This document shows, piece after piece, positions 1 through 10,400 of a stretch of DNA of 13,845 bases. Location: positions 1-13,845 of the forward strand of contig JAKOGH010000665.1 in NCBI GenBank assembly GCA_024811115.1, in the 5' to 3' direction. The notes below the pieces were generated by a model. It had not been told where the DNA came from, searched no databases, and was given only the letters and a program-made list of their open reading frames with translations. The DNA is from Terana coerulea (Eukaryota > Basidiomycota > Agaricomycetes > Polyporales > Phanerochaetaceae). The translations under genes were made by a program, and so were the position numbers. How positions within the stretch are numbered: position 1 is the first letter of the stretch; each line of letters begins with the position of its first letter.

Positions 1-934
1 AGATTTCTGACGAAGGCGACTGGGAAACACGGTGATCAGCCAGATACGCGTGGCGCATCAGAGATCCGTCTGGCGGTTGACGTCCCTGGGGACGTGATCT
101 CTCCTGACAAGCGGGGGCGGCGCTCCCAATTATAGCGTTAAGATCAAGTGTCCGCTGAGGCAAGGCGACTCACGATGCGTCGACACGCGCAGATCGATGA
201 TTGTGCGCCCGGCCGTCCGTCCTGCAGCAATCGCTGATCGCATCTGCCAGCTTCACGCACGCACCCGCGGTCCCAGCGCACCCTGCGGCAGGCACGTCAG
301 ATCGCAGCCACGACGGCGGCCGACCCTGCGTAGATCGTGGCGGCCGCCCCTACCCCTGCAGGAGATCTGAGCAACGTGGGCGCGCGCTGACAACGGGCGG
401 CTTGGAGGCGAGTGCCCACGAGCGCCGGGGAGACTCGGAACGATCGGTGCCCGAGCGCCACAAAGATAGCAAGGGCGGAGGGCGGCTCACGGCGTGGAAG
501 GAACGAGGACGCGGACGAGCTTCGAAAGGCAAAGTCTGACGAACGGTACCGGTGCGAGCTGGAGGGACCGCCGGGCGTGCCTATCTGTTGCTGATGCTTC
601 TGCGACGCGCTGCGGACCTGGGGATGATCACGCCGCGAGGTCTGTGCGGGAAGCGGGACGCGGATAGGGATTGGGTTTGCAGCCTGGCAGGCGCGGGCGG
701 GGAACCTACCCACGGGGACGCGCGCGTGCGGTCACAGCGGGAGGCGTCGAATTAATGGGCAGGATGGGGATCCCCGTGGGGCGCTGTCACGCTGGTGTGG
801 TAAGTATGGCTCGACAGACGTTGCGTGTGCCACTTACTTGTGCCCCAGAGTCCCTGCTGCCGCTTCTCCTCCCACTGGACATTGTCGCATAAGACAGCAC
901 CCTTGCCTTCCCTTCGCCAGAAGCGACTTCGAAA
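1..934. other. upstream region of the P450 gene, no gene recognised
   Basis: This GC-rich stretch carries several overlapping open frames on both strands, the longest about 138 codons on the minus strand at 297-713. They are rich in Arg, Ser, Pro and Ala, show no recognisable motif, and are what GC-rich DNA gives by chance. I see no convincing TATA box close to the P450 start. The bases just before the start (cgaaaATGtct) have an A at -3, a favourable context for a fungal start codon. The P450 promoter presumably lies here, but no specific site can be named. Confidence 0.5.
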
Positions 935-3138
935 ATGTCTGCGCTCGACAGCGGCGTGCGCGCCACGGTGCTGCGCGGCGCGAGCCTCACCCCGTCCACA
1001 AGCGTCGCGTACGCGCTGCTCTTCCTCGGCACCATCACAGTCGCGTACTACGCCCGTCTCGCCCTCTCCGGCCGTCAGCTCCCGGGACCCGTCGGCTGGC
1101 CCATCGTCGGTGCGCCACGTCCCCTCTTCCTTTCTTCCGCCTTCCGCACTACTTACTCCCCCATATGTGGGTGGCAGGCAGCACCTTCGCGGTCGAAAAA
1201 CCGTTCCGCTGGACGTGGTTCGCGCCGCTCGCCGCGCGCTACGGCCCGCTGCTGCGCGTGCGCATGCTCTTCGACACCTTCGTCGTCGTCAGCGACCCGC
1301 GCGCCGCGGAAGAGCTCATGGCGCGCCGCGCCGCGAATTATTCGCGCAAGCACCTGCCCTTCGCGGGCAAGCACCGCTCGACGGGGCGGCGCATGGTGCT
1401 GATGCCGTACGGACCGGACTTCACGCGCCAGCGCGCCGCGATGCAGCTCATGTATCGGCCGGAGGGTGCGTGCGCATGTAGCTGGCTCGGGTGGGCGGCG
1501 TGGGCTGATGAAGGGTGGCCTAGGTGTGAAGAGTAATCAAGAGCGGCAGCGGCGCCAGGCGTTGAAGCTCTTGCTCGACTTCGTGGACCGGCCCGGGGAG
1601 TGGAACGACCACCTGAAGAGCTACTCGTCGGGCATTGCGCTCGGGATTGCGTTCGGGATGAGCGTCGAGACGGCGCACGCGCGCAAGGACTTGATGATTG
1701 GGAACACGGAGACGTTGGGTCATGACGTGCGTCCTTGGGCTCCTTCTCTTCGCGTGCTTCTTTGCGGGGTGCTAATTGATGTTGACGGGAGCAGCTCGAG
1801 CCGGGCCGGTGGTTCGTCGAGTGCGCCAGTCTTTCTTGATATTGTCCTTCCTCTGAGCTAAGGACCCTCTTCGATAGATTCTTCCAGTTCCTGGACTACC
1901 TCCCCGACGTCCTCGCGCCCTGGCGCGCCGTCGCGCGCGCACACCACCAATACGAGCTCAACGTACGCTCTCCCACCCCTCTCCTTCCACATTTCTCCGC
2001 CGCTGACCGTCGTCCCGTCCGCGCAGCTGTTCGGCAAGTGGGCAGAGGAAGCGAAGACGCCCGTGCCCGGCGCGCTGCAGGCCGAGAGCCTGATCGCGCA
2101 GCTCTGGCGGACGCAGGACACCCTCGGGATCGACGACGCGACGATCGCCTACGTGCGTCCTCGCCCTCTTCTCCGTGTCCGTGTCCCACACCACTGCTGA
2201 CGGGCATGCAGATCGGGGGCAGCGTCGGCGAGGCGGGGACGAACACGACGCAGTGCACGCTCGCGTGCTTCCTCTACGCGCGCGCTCTTCCCGGGCGCGT
2301 GCGCCGCCGCGCAGGCGGAGCTCGACGCCGTCGTCGGGCCCGACCGCCTGCCCGCCTTCGGCGACTTCGCCGCGCTGCCCGCCGTGTTCGCCGTCGTCAA
2401 GGAGGTGCTGCGGTGGCTGCCCGTCACGCCGCTCGCGCTGCCGCACGCGGTGAAGGAGGACGACGTGTTCGAGGGGTACACGGTGCGTGCCGGTGCCGTT
2501 GCGGTTTGGTGTGGTGTGTGCTGGTGTGCTGACGGAGGCGGGGCGGCAGATACGCAAGGGCGAGCTCGTCATGCCCTCGATCTGGAACATGCACCGCTCG
2601 CCCGACCTCTTCGCGGACCCGGACACGTTCGACCCCGCCCGCTTCTTCGCCGCCGACGCGCACGGGCGCCTGCCCGCCGACGCGTCCCTCCTCGACGGCA
2701 TCTGGACCTTCGGGTGCGCCGTTCAATGAGCATGTGAAGCTTTGAAGGAAGGAAATGCTCACGCGTGCATGCTAGGTTCGGCCGGCGCATCTGCCCCGGG
2801 CGCCGCCTCGCAGCGGACAGCGTCTGGCTCGCCATCGCGTGCCTCCTCTGGGCGTTCGACGTCGCGGGCGACGGCACGCAGCCCACGCCGCCGCGCTCGA
2901 CGCCCGGCGCGCCCGACCCGTTCGCGTTCATCCAGTGGCGCGACGCCGTCAACGTGTGCGTCCCGTCTCTCTTGTCTCCGCGTTTCCGTTTCCTTTCGCT
3001 GACGACGTGGCATGACTGGGATGGTGTGTGGATAGGGAGCCGACGAACTTGCCGCTTGTCGTGACGGTGCGCTCGGAGGCGCGGATCGCGCGCGTGCGCG
3101 AGGCGTGGGCGGCCGTGCAGGAGGACGCGGGGCTGTAG
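935..3138 (+). CDS. cytochrome P450 monooxygenase, microsomal, ten exons, with one internal frameshift
   Basis: This is a heme-thiolate monooxygenase expected to sit on the endoplasmic reticulum and to take electrons from NADPH-P450 reductase; its substrate cannot be read from sequence. My exons are 935-1109, 1178-1465, 1542-1726, 1795-1820, 1863-1962, 2027-2152, 2212-2482, 2550-2713, 2776-2955 and 3036-3138 (TAG). All junctions are GT-AG and their phases agree. With the frame corrected at 2277-2285 the product is about 539 residues, normal for a fungal P450. Visible parts are a hydrophobic anchor (about 23-40), a proline hinge LPGPVGWP (49-56), the I-helix oxygen-activation motif AGTNT (308-312), K-helix ExxR (E365-R368), PERF-like DPARF (419-423) and the heme loop FGFGRRICPG (445-454) with ligand Cys452, codon at 2792. 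The usual helix-C tryptophan appears to be replaced (YGPDFTRQR). In exon 6, 40 of 42 codons end in G or C. The family assignment is firm, the CYP family number is unknown, and whether the gene is functional is open. Confidence 0.93.
1795..1820 (+). other. 26-base micro-exon of the P450 and its 42-base downstream intron
   Basis: The stretch between exon 3 and the exon reading TLFDRFFQFLDYLP looks like one 131-base intron, but it contains a short segment encoding LEPGRWFV. That is a typical P450 lead-in to the F-G region. Taking acceptor gcag at 1791-1794 and donor gtgcgc at 1821 gives a 26-base exon. It starts in phase 0 and ends in phase 2, which joins to the acceptor ctaag ending at 1862 without breaking the frame. 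The following intron (1821-1862) is only 42 bases, near the lower limit for fungi. The alternative is a single intron 1727-1857, which is also in frame but loses these residues. Confidence 0.65.
2277..2285 (+). other. frame break in the P450 at a CG dinucleotide run
   Basis: The frame encoding the I-helix (GEAGTNTTQ, then CFLYAR) runs through CGCGCGCGC and then reads into Arg/Gly-rich nonsense. The correct continuation (FPGACAAAQAELDAVVG) lies in the +1 frame from about 2288. Two missing bases (one CG unit) would restore the frame; one extra base would have the same effect. No intron fits: the only nearby GT-AG pair, gtgcgccgccgcgcag, is 16 bases. Loss of a repeat unit by slippage, or a sequencing error in GC-rich DNA, are equally possible. 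Confidence 0.85.
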
Positions 3139-3260
3139 AACCTACCAAGCAGGACAGGATGTGTTCGAGGACGGGACGGGTGCGCCCCAGAGCGGGGACG
3201 CATTCCGGGGCTATTTTGTAATTTATTCTCCCGGGGAGTTATTTATTGCGCGTGAACCCG
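3139..3260 (+). terminator. possible P450 3' UTR and cleavage region
   Basis: About 75 bases after the stop codon the very GC-rich coding DNA changes to an AT-rich patch (3211-3247) reading tattttgtaatttattc and, after a CTCCC-G-GGGAG palindrome at 3228-3238, ttatttatt. T/A-rich tracts of this sort are usual around fungal cleavage and polyadenylation sites. There is no canonical AATAAA, so this is placed by position and composition only. Confidence 0.3.
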
Positions 3261-4233
3261 ACGTCGGAAATGCATGAGACGGCATGACAAGTGTCGGCGA
3301 GATGAAGTTTTGCCAGATGGGTGCCCAGGTGGAGGACAGCTCACGGCGGTGGTTTGAGAAGCGTGACCGGCAGGGAGGGGTGCAAGTATCCAAGGAGAAA
3401 GACAGCGTAAGTGGATCATTATCCGTTGGTCACGAACCATGTCGGCGGCTACAGGGAAGAAGCAATCAGTTTAGGATCGTGGCATGCAGCGAGTGGATGA
3501 AGTGACAAACGGGTATGCAAAGAAGAGGCAGAAAGGGGCCTTGACTGAAACCCCAAGAAAAGAGAGTTGGCGGTTATGTTCAGGTTGACCGCGTCTTGCG
3601 TCCTGATACCATGTCCGAATCTCCAGCAGGCCCACGTCCTACTAGGACGACCATGCCGGTGGTCGAATTTACCTGGTACGACCACAATCTGGATCTCCAC
3701 GATAAATCACAAGATAAATTACGCTTCATTCAACAAGGGCACCTACTATAAGACAACACACCGCGCGCAAGAATAGTGCAACAGAAACAGCACATATGCA
3801 AAGCCCTCGCGGTCCTGTGGCGCGGCCGGGAAAAATAGTGCCCATCTTTCGCAAGGGTCAAGGTATCCGGCGTAGGTGCTTTTATGTCGACTGCTCCAAA
3901 GCGGACCAGCGGCGTGATGGTCATTGACCGTGAGGCATTTGCGCACAACTGCGCTCACTTCCACGGGCCCTGTGTGCGTCGATGTTCCTATATATAGCTT
4001 ATCAGCAGTGGTATGAAGTCTCAACCAACCAAGGACGTACCCAAAGAGATACTATCCTGTCATCGCAGCTTGCTCTGCAGAATATTGTGCAAAGATTCTT
4101 CCGCCAACTCTGCCACGGATGAGCAAGATCACAGCCGGTATCCGCAGAGTCGAGTCACGAATCATGAGCAACGTTCAACGAAACGACCGTTAACAGTCAT
4201 CCGAACGTGCCTGCAGGTCTATAAGTGGCACCG

Positions 4234-4251
4234 CCCGTCGCGGGCGACGGG
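4234..4251. repeat. perfect short inverted repeat
   Basis: CCCGTCGC, two G bases, then GCGACGGG: an 18-base perfect palindromic arrangement inside the gene-free region. It is too short and tightly spaced to be a transposon end or a strong hairpin. It could be a dyad binding site or chance. Confidence 0.5.
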
Positions 4252-6904
4252 ATAGACGATGGGACGAACCAGCCGCAAGGGAGAGCACCCTTCAACACCG
4301 CGAGAGATAGACGGATCTCGTGCACCCAAAGCAAACGGAGCGCCGATAGCACTTAACAAAACCTGTCGAACGAATTTCACCGCAACGTGGACTTTAAGGG
4401 AACACTCGCGAACGGGCCAGAGTGGATGTGAGGCCAAACACTCCGATGCGCTGCGATTTCGGACGCTGGAGCGGTGCGGCGAAGTCTTGCAGGGGGTGTT
4501 CGCATGTGAACCGGCGTGGGGCCAAGCGTTCATCCCGACAAGATGCAGGGCGCACATGCGAGAGCCCGGGATGGACCACGAAACTAACAACAGGGCCCCA
4601 CGACGGTGCTGTACTGGATGTACCGGAAGGATACGGGCAATATATCAGCCTGGAGCCGTTCAGGCCTGTGAGTACCTGAAAAACGATTCGAATTGTTGCG
4701 ATGATATAATCGACCACCGGGCGTACCTCCAACACCCATACCAGCCCCATCTGCTAACCCTTCAACTCGCGCGCCTTCCTCCAGTCGATCCTTGCACCTC
4801 TTCCCCGACCCTCTAGTGACCAAAAGCGCGCTGTGAGTCGAGGTGATGACCAGTAGGAACGAGAAGACTGGACTTTCTGGCCAAGATCGCGGCACGACGA
4901 CAGGAGATCTGTAGCCGCTGGGATAGGTACATCCGTGGCCCGCAGCTACGGCCAGTGCGTCTGCATACGGCACACGCGTAAAGCTGTCCGCGCATTTCGT
5001 GCGCATCAGTTGGCTCTGTGCTTCGAGGGCCTGCCAAAGGTACCAGTTGGCTCTTCGCTGGCGTGCTCCCAAGAGGCATCTGATGTTCGCGGCCGACTGA
5101 GCAACAAACCAGCGAACACAGAGAGTCAACGCACCTAGAATTCGTGTAAATCCTTCCGTCTACCCCACATACAATCCAATCGAGGTCCAGTCCGGTCCGT
5201 ACATCTTGGGCATGGTGGTGTTGGAACGCGCGACCAGTGCTGCTGTCAGCCAAGAATTACGCCAATTTCCAGTAGCTCGATGGCGGCGAGACAAAAGCAA
5301 GGAGTTGCTTGTGGATACATCCACAAAGTGTGAACGCCGGGTAGCCGTTGGTGCCATCGTCAAGGACAGGGTGGTCACTGGTGGAGGACCGAGGTGGGAA
5401 GCAAGCTAGAAGGCTGTAAGCGCCAACGCCGTCAAAAATCACTCGCGCGTCTAAACCAAACCTGCAAACGACCACCACGCTGATAGCACCACACTGCTTG
5501 CTATGGAAGGTTTTAAACAACATCTACGAGGGCTTACTCGTGACAAAATTTAGCAGGTACCGTCTTTTGCGCTGCTGATTGTTGCCTGATCGTGTTCCTC
5601 GACGAAATGCTAATACGCCGCACTTTGATTGAAGACCTGGCGACCTCGCTGAAATTACATGCAACTCGTGCTAACCACAGCTAGCATCGTTTTCGAACAC
5701 ACGATAATTTTCACGGGTAGTGAGCGCGATTTAATAACAACTTACACGTAAACTACTAAAGATGTGCAGTTTTCAGGCGGTATATGCCTCGAGGGCCGCG
5801 GCCAGGCTCGTAAAAGGCATGTCCCATACTTCAACTGTTCACTCGTAAGTAGCGTACGATCTCCTACCCACATATCTCGCTATCATGGAATCTGACGCTA
5901 AGCCAGAACGCGTTCCGGTAGCCCGGCGGACATATGAACCGCTACTGTACCAGAAATGTAGTATACTGCGAATAAAGCCCACAGGGGACTTCATGACGAA
6001 TCCCTTATCTAGGAGTCAGCCGTAGACCGCGGTTATCCGCGACATGAGGTGAGTGTCGATGTGCTCATATTGGGAAGCATGGCCTAAAAAGATTTCAGCC
6101 TCAGTTCCACCTTTTCGCGCGCTATCGCCAGGCGGCAGTCTGGCGTGCGTCTCCTGCCCGTGTTTACTGGATCGTGTTGTCGGGCTTCCAGCTCGACCGC
6201 TGCGCGCGAGCCCCGTGTGCTCTCGTCCGTGTCGCCATCAATGCTTTCGCTGCTCGGTGGGTCCATATCGCTTTTCGCGAATTCAACGTTCGGCTCGCTG
6301 CTAGGGTCGCTTGCGACAGCGCATCAAGTCCGTGCATCATCTGCGACGATGCCTTGTATACTCCATGACCCTCACGGCCAACGAGAAACTCACTGATTAG
6401 GAGGCGACTCGAGGGAAAACGCACTGACTACTAACGGCTATTGGGAGTCTAGGACAGCCGTGGATTGCGGAGCCAAGTACTTCCAACCGCTGTTTTAGAT
6501 TTTGCAATGTATACGTACATGATCAAATCAGAGCTGTGATGAATTGAGACTCATCGGCCAGAAGTGATTGCTGGATGTCTATTGTCTCCGAGCCGGTCAG
6601 TGGGAGGGCGACGCCTTTGTGGCGTTGATGAGGCACACGTGACAAGTGTTAAAATCTGTTTACGTCGCTCTGGAACACTTTTCGTGTCCGCTGAAGACCT
6701 TGACTGTACTTATCTGTATGTGTGATTTAAGCATATCCACTTGAAGCGGCATTGTCGTCACTGGATGCAGTCATTTTCACGGCCTGCTACACAAGCTACG
6801 GTACCCCGCAGTTCACCAACAGGACATGGAATGGAATTGTCTCGCGCAGGACAGCACAATACCTACGAGATCGTGGTAATTCACGTGCACAGTGGGAGAG
6901 GTAG

Positions 6905-6910
6905 TTTATT
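6905..6910 (-). terminator. candidate polyadenylation signal for the STAND gene
   Basis: TTTATT on the plus strand reads AATAAA on the minus strand, about 175 bases beyond the inferred stop codon of the NACHT-WD40 gene (7086-7088). Spacing and orientation suit a 3' UTR end. Fungi use this hexamer loosely, so it is only a candidate. Confidence 0.35.
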
Positions 6911-7085
6911 TGTACAAGTGCAGCTTGGGGTCTCGTAACCATTCCACAGCAACAGAGGCGAACTAACTCAGAAAATCAATGGCATGGGAGAATGGATACA
7001 GGCCGAGAAAGGACGTGGGGACAAGGATGGCGAGGTAGGTGTATGACGGATAAGTGTGGAATGAGTCGTGGCCTGAAAATCAAAG

Positions 7086-7416
7086 CTACGACTCGGAGTT
7101 CTGTACTGGCTCGTTGGACCAGCACTGTGCCCAGTTTGTGCCGTGGACGAAGCGACTGAGGTCGAGCTCGACGGGCGGCGCGCCAATGATCTGCTTCAGC
7201 CCAGCCTCACGACCCTGTCGCGGTACTCCCTCCGTATCCAAAACAGGTGTTCTCCGTTGGGTCCTAAGCACCATCCATATCTCCACTTAATACCAGCATT
7301 GGCATCGCTCTGCGTCGCCATCGGATCTGGCAGCGGTAAGAAGACACTGTCGCGCGGTGGAGCATGGGCCGGGTTGCGAGAAAATAATATAGCAGAGTCG
7401 CTCAAACTGGTGGCTT
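7086..7416 (-). other. last exon of the STAND gene: post-propeller C-terminal tail
   Basis: After a 53-base intron (7417-7469, gtgagt to cctcag) the protein continues EATSLSDSAILFSR, then WRYGWCLGPNGEHLFWI, and after another frame change GLKQIIGAPPVELDLSRF followed by VHGTNWAQCW. It ends at TAG 7086-7088. A GWxxGPxxELLFW and LDLSxFVHGTxWxxC tail after the WD40 repeats is something I recall from many basidiomycete NACHT-WD40 proteins. Its function is not known to me. The frame closes early at 7196 unless one G is added to the run at 7200-7202. Confidence 0.7.
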
Positions 7417-10400
7417 CTGAGGAAGACGCCGTAAGTGGTAAAGTTGAGAAAGGCAGTCGCTCGACTCACCTCTTGACGGATTGGCACGTGAAATATCCCA
7501 AAGTTGAATCAGATCGGTCCCAGTGAGTACTGCAATTGTGTTGCCGTCCGGGAGAGAAGCTGAGGGATATTGTAGCCCAACAAGGTTCCAGCCGCTGCAC
7601 TTGTTGCTGTGTACTAACATTCCAGATTCGGACTGTCTCGTCACTGGAGCCAGAGGCAAGATATGCGCCATCAGGAGAAAATGCCACCGATTGGATGTAA
7701 TTATCATGCCCTTGCAGTGGTTCACTGAGATGTTCCCCTGTCTGGCTGTTCCAAAGACAAACGGTCGTATCGTTGGAGCCGGAGCATAGACGTAAGCCGT
7801 CTGATGCAAAGGAGACGGAACGGACGCAGCCGTCATGCGCTTTCCGAATTTTCCAGATTACGTTGCCAGTCAGCGAGTTCAGCAGCAGCGCATGTCCTCT
7901 CTCGGTTCCCAACGCAAGGCCTGAGCAGTCGGGCGCAAACCTACTGCAAAGCACTTTATCGTCGTCTCCAATGGCGAATGGGACACTCGACTGAACCAGA
8001 GCTGAGTCTTCATCGAGCGACCACTGCTTGAGTACACCAGCCGAGGCCGACCAGGCCTGTTTGCCATCCGTCGAAAATGCCACGGCAACCACAGTGTCTG
8101 GATGTGCCGAAGGAAAATCGCTGAAGAGCTCGAGGGATGCTGTTTTCCAGAATTGTACAGTGCCGTCATAGGATCCTGTAATGATCATTGACCCATCGGG
8201 AGAAAGTTGGAGATGTACAATAGGGGGTGTATGGCTCTCGTGTGATGTGCGGATCACCATGGCACTTGTGCTGTCGCAAATGCTCAGTCGACCAGACGCT
8301 GATCCTGTAACCAGCAAAGCCGCGTCCTGACAGAAACCGAAGCAGAAAGCTGGTACCAAGAAGGGGCTTGATGTGTCTGAAGTGCGCCTTCTGTAATCTT
8401 CCACCGCCGTACAGTATGATCTGCCGATCCAGTAAGGACATGCTCTCCATCAGGTGTTATTGCAGTTGAGAAGACCGAGCCGGAGTGCCCTGATAGCATC
8501 CAGCACTCTCCAGTGTGCAGATCCCAGAGTCGTACTGTAGTGTCCGTTGATCCCGAGACAAGGCGGCGACCGTCAAAGGTAAAGGTGATGCACCAAACTG
8601 CTTGTGTGTGGCCACTCAGCGGTTGCCGCATCTGCTCATATGAGCACGTGTCCCAGAGGTGTATAGTACCGTCGCCGTAGCCGGCTGCAATGCAATGGTC
8701 ATCAGGGGAGAATTGAACACAGTGTGCATCATGAATGCTTCCGAGCTGCGTAGCCAGGACTTGACCATTCTCCGCTGCTTGGATGCGCAGCCCACACTCG
8801 CCCGCCGCTGCAACTGTTCGTCCATCGTGCGAAAATGCGACCGCGAAGACGCGGTCACTGCCATCTCCACCATCAGACCAGACCACACTGCCAGTCGAGA
8901 CCTGCCACATCTTGACGGTACCGTCGAATGAGCCTGACGCCAGTCGGGAGCTGTCTGGTGAGAAGCACACAGACGTAACCCAGTTGGTGTGCCCATGAAA
9001 AGGCAGCGTCAAGCCACGTCCAGAGTGTGCATCCCATACGCAGACAGTCTCGTCGACCGAGGCGGTTGCAATAAGGCGGCCATCTGGCGAGTACGAAGTT
9101 GCATAGATAAAGTCGTTATGTGCGCTTGAGCTGGAAAAGAGGAGTTGCCCGGTGACAATATCCCTCACAAGGAGTTGGTGATTGTCATCTGCAGTCGCCA
9201 GATGTTCACCATCAGGGGAGACCGCAGCAGCACCCCAATAATTTGTAAGGCAGAGAAGTTTATTGGGTGTAGCAGGATGCAGACCAACAGGAGCCATTAT
9301 GCAGGGAAGATGTGGCGCAAATCGGGAGAGCAGAGGGGTGTTTGGAGAGAGCATTGGAAGTACAGACAGGTACAGATGGCATGCCGACTCTTGGATAACT
9401 TGCAGCATATCATAGTCAAGAAACCAATAGGCTTCTATGGCGAGTGTCCGAATGCTGGGGGCTAAGGCGCCTGAGCTTGGTCCCTGAATCGAGGAGCATG
9501 CACACTTGTCAATGACATTGTCGTGCAGATGATAGTGGTCACGTACCATGTCGAGTTCAGCAATTTGCTCGAAGCTATCTCGGCCCAGCTTCCCCAGCAG
9601 ACTCAGTGCCTCGATCCAGAAGAGGAGCTTCTCAGAAAGGATGCTGTGCATCAAATCGCAGAGATGTGGGGCCAAGGACCGATTGATTGCTGCCCGTGCA
9701 AGATGATGCGCCACAAAGACACATGCATACGGAAGTGGTTGGGGAATGTGGCACTGAATGCGTTGTGATAGATCGGGGACGTCTTCATTCATGACGTACG
9801 AGGACTCCAGCTGGCAGATGTTGAACCTGAGCTGAGCGTCCATGAGGGTGAGCGAGCCGAGAGCGAGAGCAGCATGGCCAGCAGCCTCTTCCACGTAGAA
9901 ATGCTGGCTGCGGGATTGGTCGGTCAAAAAGTCGCGGAATGATGTATGAAGTGGCTGCACAGGCTGGTCGAGGGAGGTGACGCCACTCATAAGGGAGCCC
10001 ATAAGCTGTAGCACGCGCTCTGCCTGTATGGCATTGTCTCCCGCTGAAGCGTTGAGAAGTGTGTTCAAGTCACGGATCGAGATCGGCTCTGCAAGGGCGA
10101 GAGCAGCCGCCATCACCATCTTGAATGCATTCATCGCTTCTGTATCTGACCTGGTATCTTCGAGAAGTTGACCGAGGATTGTGGTGTAGAGCTTGTCAAG
10201 AAGTGTCTCCTTCTTCGTTGCTGCCGACCCGATCACAATCTCGTATCGCTCCCAGGGTCCGTGAGTACTGTTCTTTCGTATGAAAGAGCAGGACGCCGCC
10301 ATCCATTGGAAAAGACCTTGAGATGCGCGCGCCAGTTCCTGACAACAATCGCCGCTCATGCGATCGATAGGGGGTGTGCCAAGTAGCTCCCGACGAGCAA

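Larger units (their letters stand above)
3261..7085. other. gene-free convergent intergenic region
   Basis: About 3.8 kb between the 3' ends of the two genes. Open frames exist on both strands (for example 4259-4816 plus, 4584-5129 minus, 4813-5253 minus), but they overlap each other. They are rich in Cys, Arg and Ser, lack any motif I recognise, and cannot be joined by good introns into a longer product. I looked for reverse transcriptase, integrase, transposase and DDE-type motifs, long terminal repeats and tRNA-like cloverleafs and found none. Composition is close to even GC/AT, unlike the P450. It may contain old decayed repeats, which only comparison with the rest of the genome could show. 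Confidence 0.55.
7470..8385 (-). other. second WD40 beta-propeller, blades 8-14
   Basis: Seven more repeats follow. Segments include CQDAALLVTGSASGRLSI, SPDGSMIITGSYDGTVQFW, STDGKQAWSASAGVLKQW, APDCSGLALGTERGHALLL, SDGLRLCSGSNDTTVCLW, SPDGAYLASGSSDETVRIW and, after a frame change near 7550, DGNTIAVLTGTDLIQLWD. Fourteen blades in total fit two stacked seven-blade propellers, a common STAND sensor form. Blades 10 and 11 are the most degenerate. The exon ends after NPSR at a consensus donor gtgagt (7464-7469). Confidence 0.88.

Noticed and set aside
297..713. 138-codon open frame on the minus strand upstream of the P450
   Set aside because: It has low-complexity Arg/Ser/Ala/Pro content typical of GC-rich noncoding DNA, and no motif.
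2295..2315. gtgcgccgccgcgcag as a tiny intron in the P450
   Set aside because: Sixteen bases is too short to splice, and removing it does not restore the frame.
4680..4710. gattcgaat resembling a tRNA T-loop
   Set aside because: No five-base T-stem pairs around it and no acceptor stem is visible.
4259..5253. Open frames of 146 to 185 codons on both strands
   Set aside because: They overlap each other on opposite strands, have odd composition, show no domain or introns, and look like chance.
8327..8412. Possible 86-base GT-AG intron (gtacgg to tgtcag) joining the two WD40 frames
   Set aside because: It restores the frame but deletes the end of blade 7 and the first strand of blade 8, both of which look like good WD40 sequence. 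A one-base indel explains the data better.
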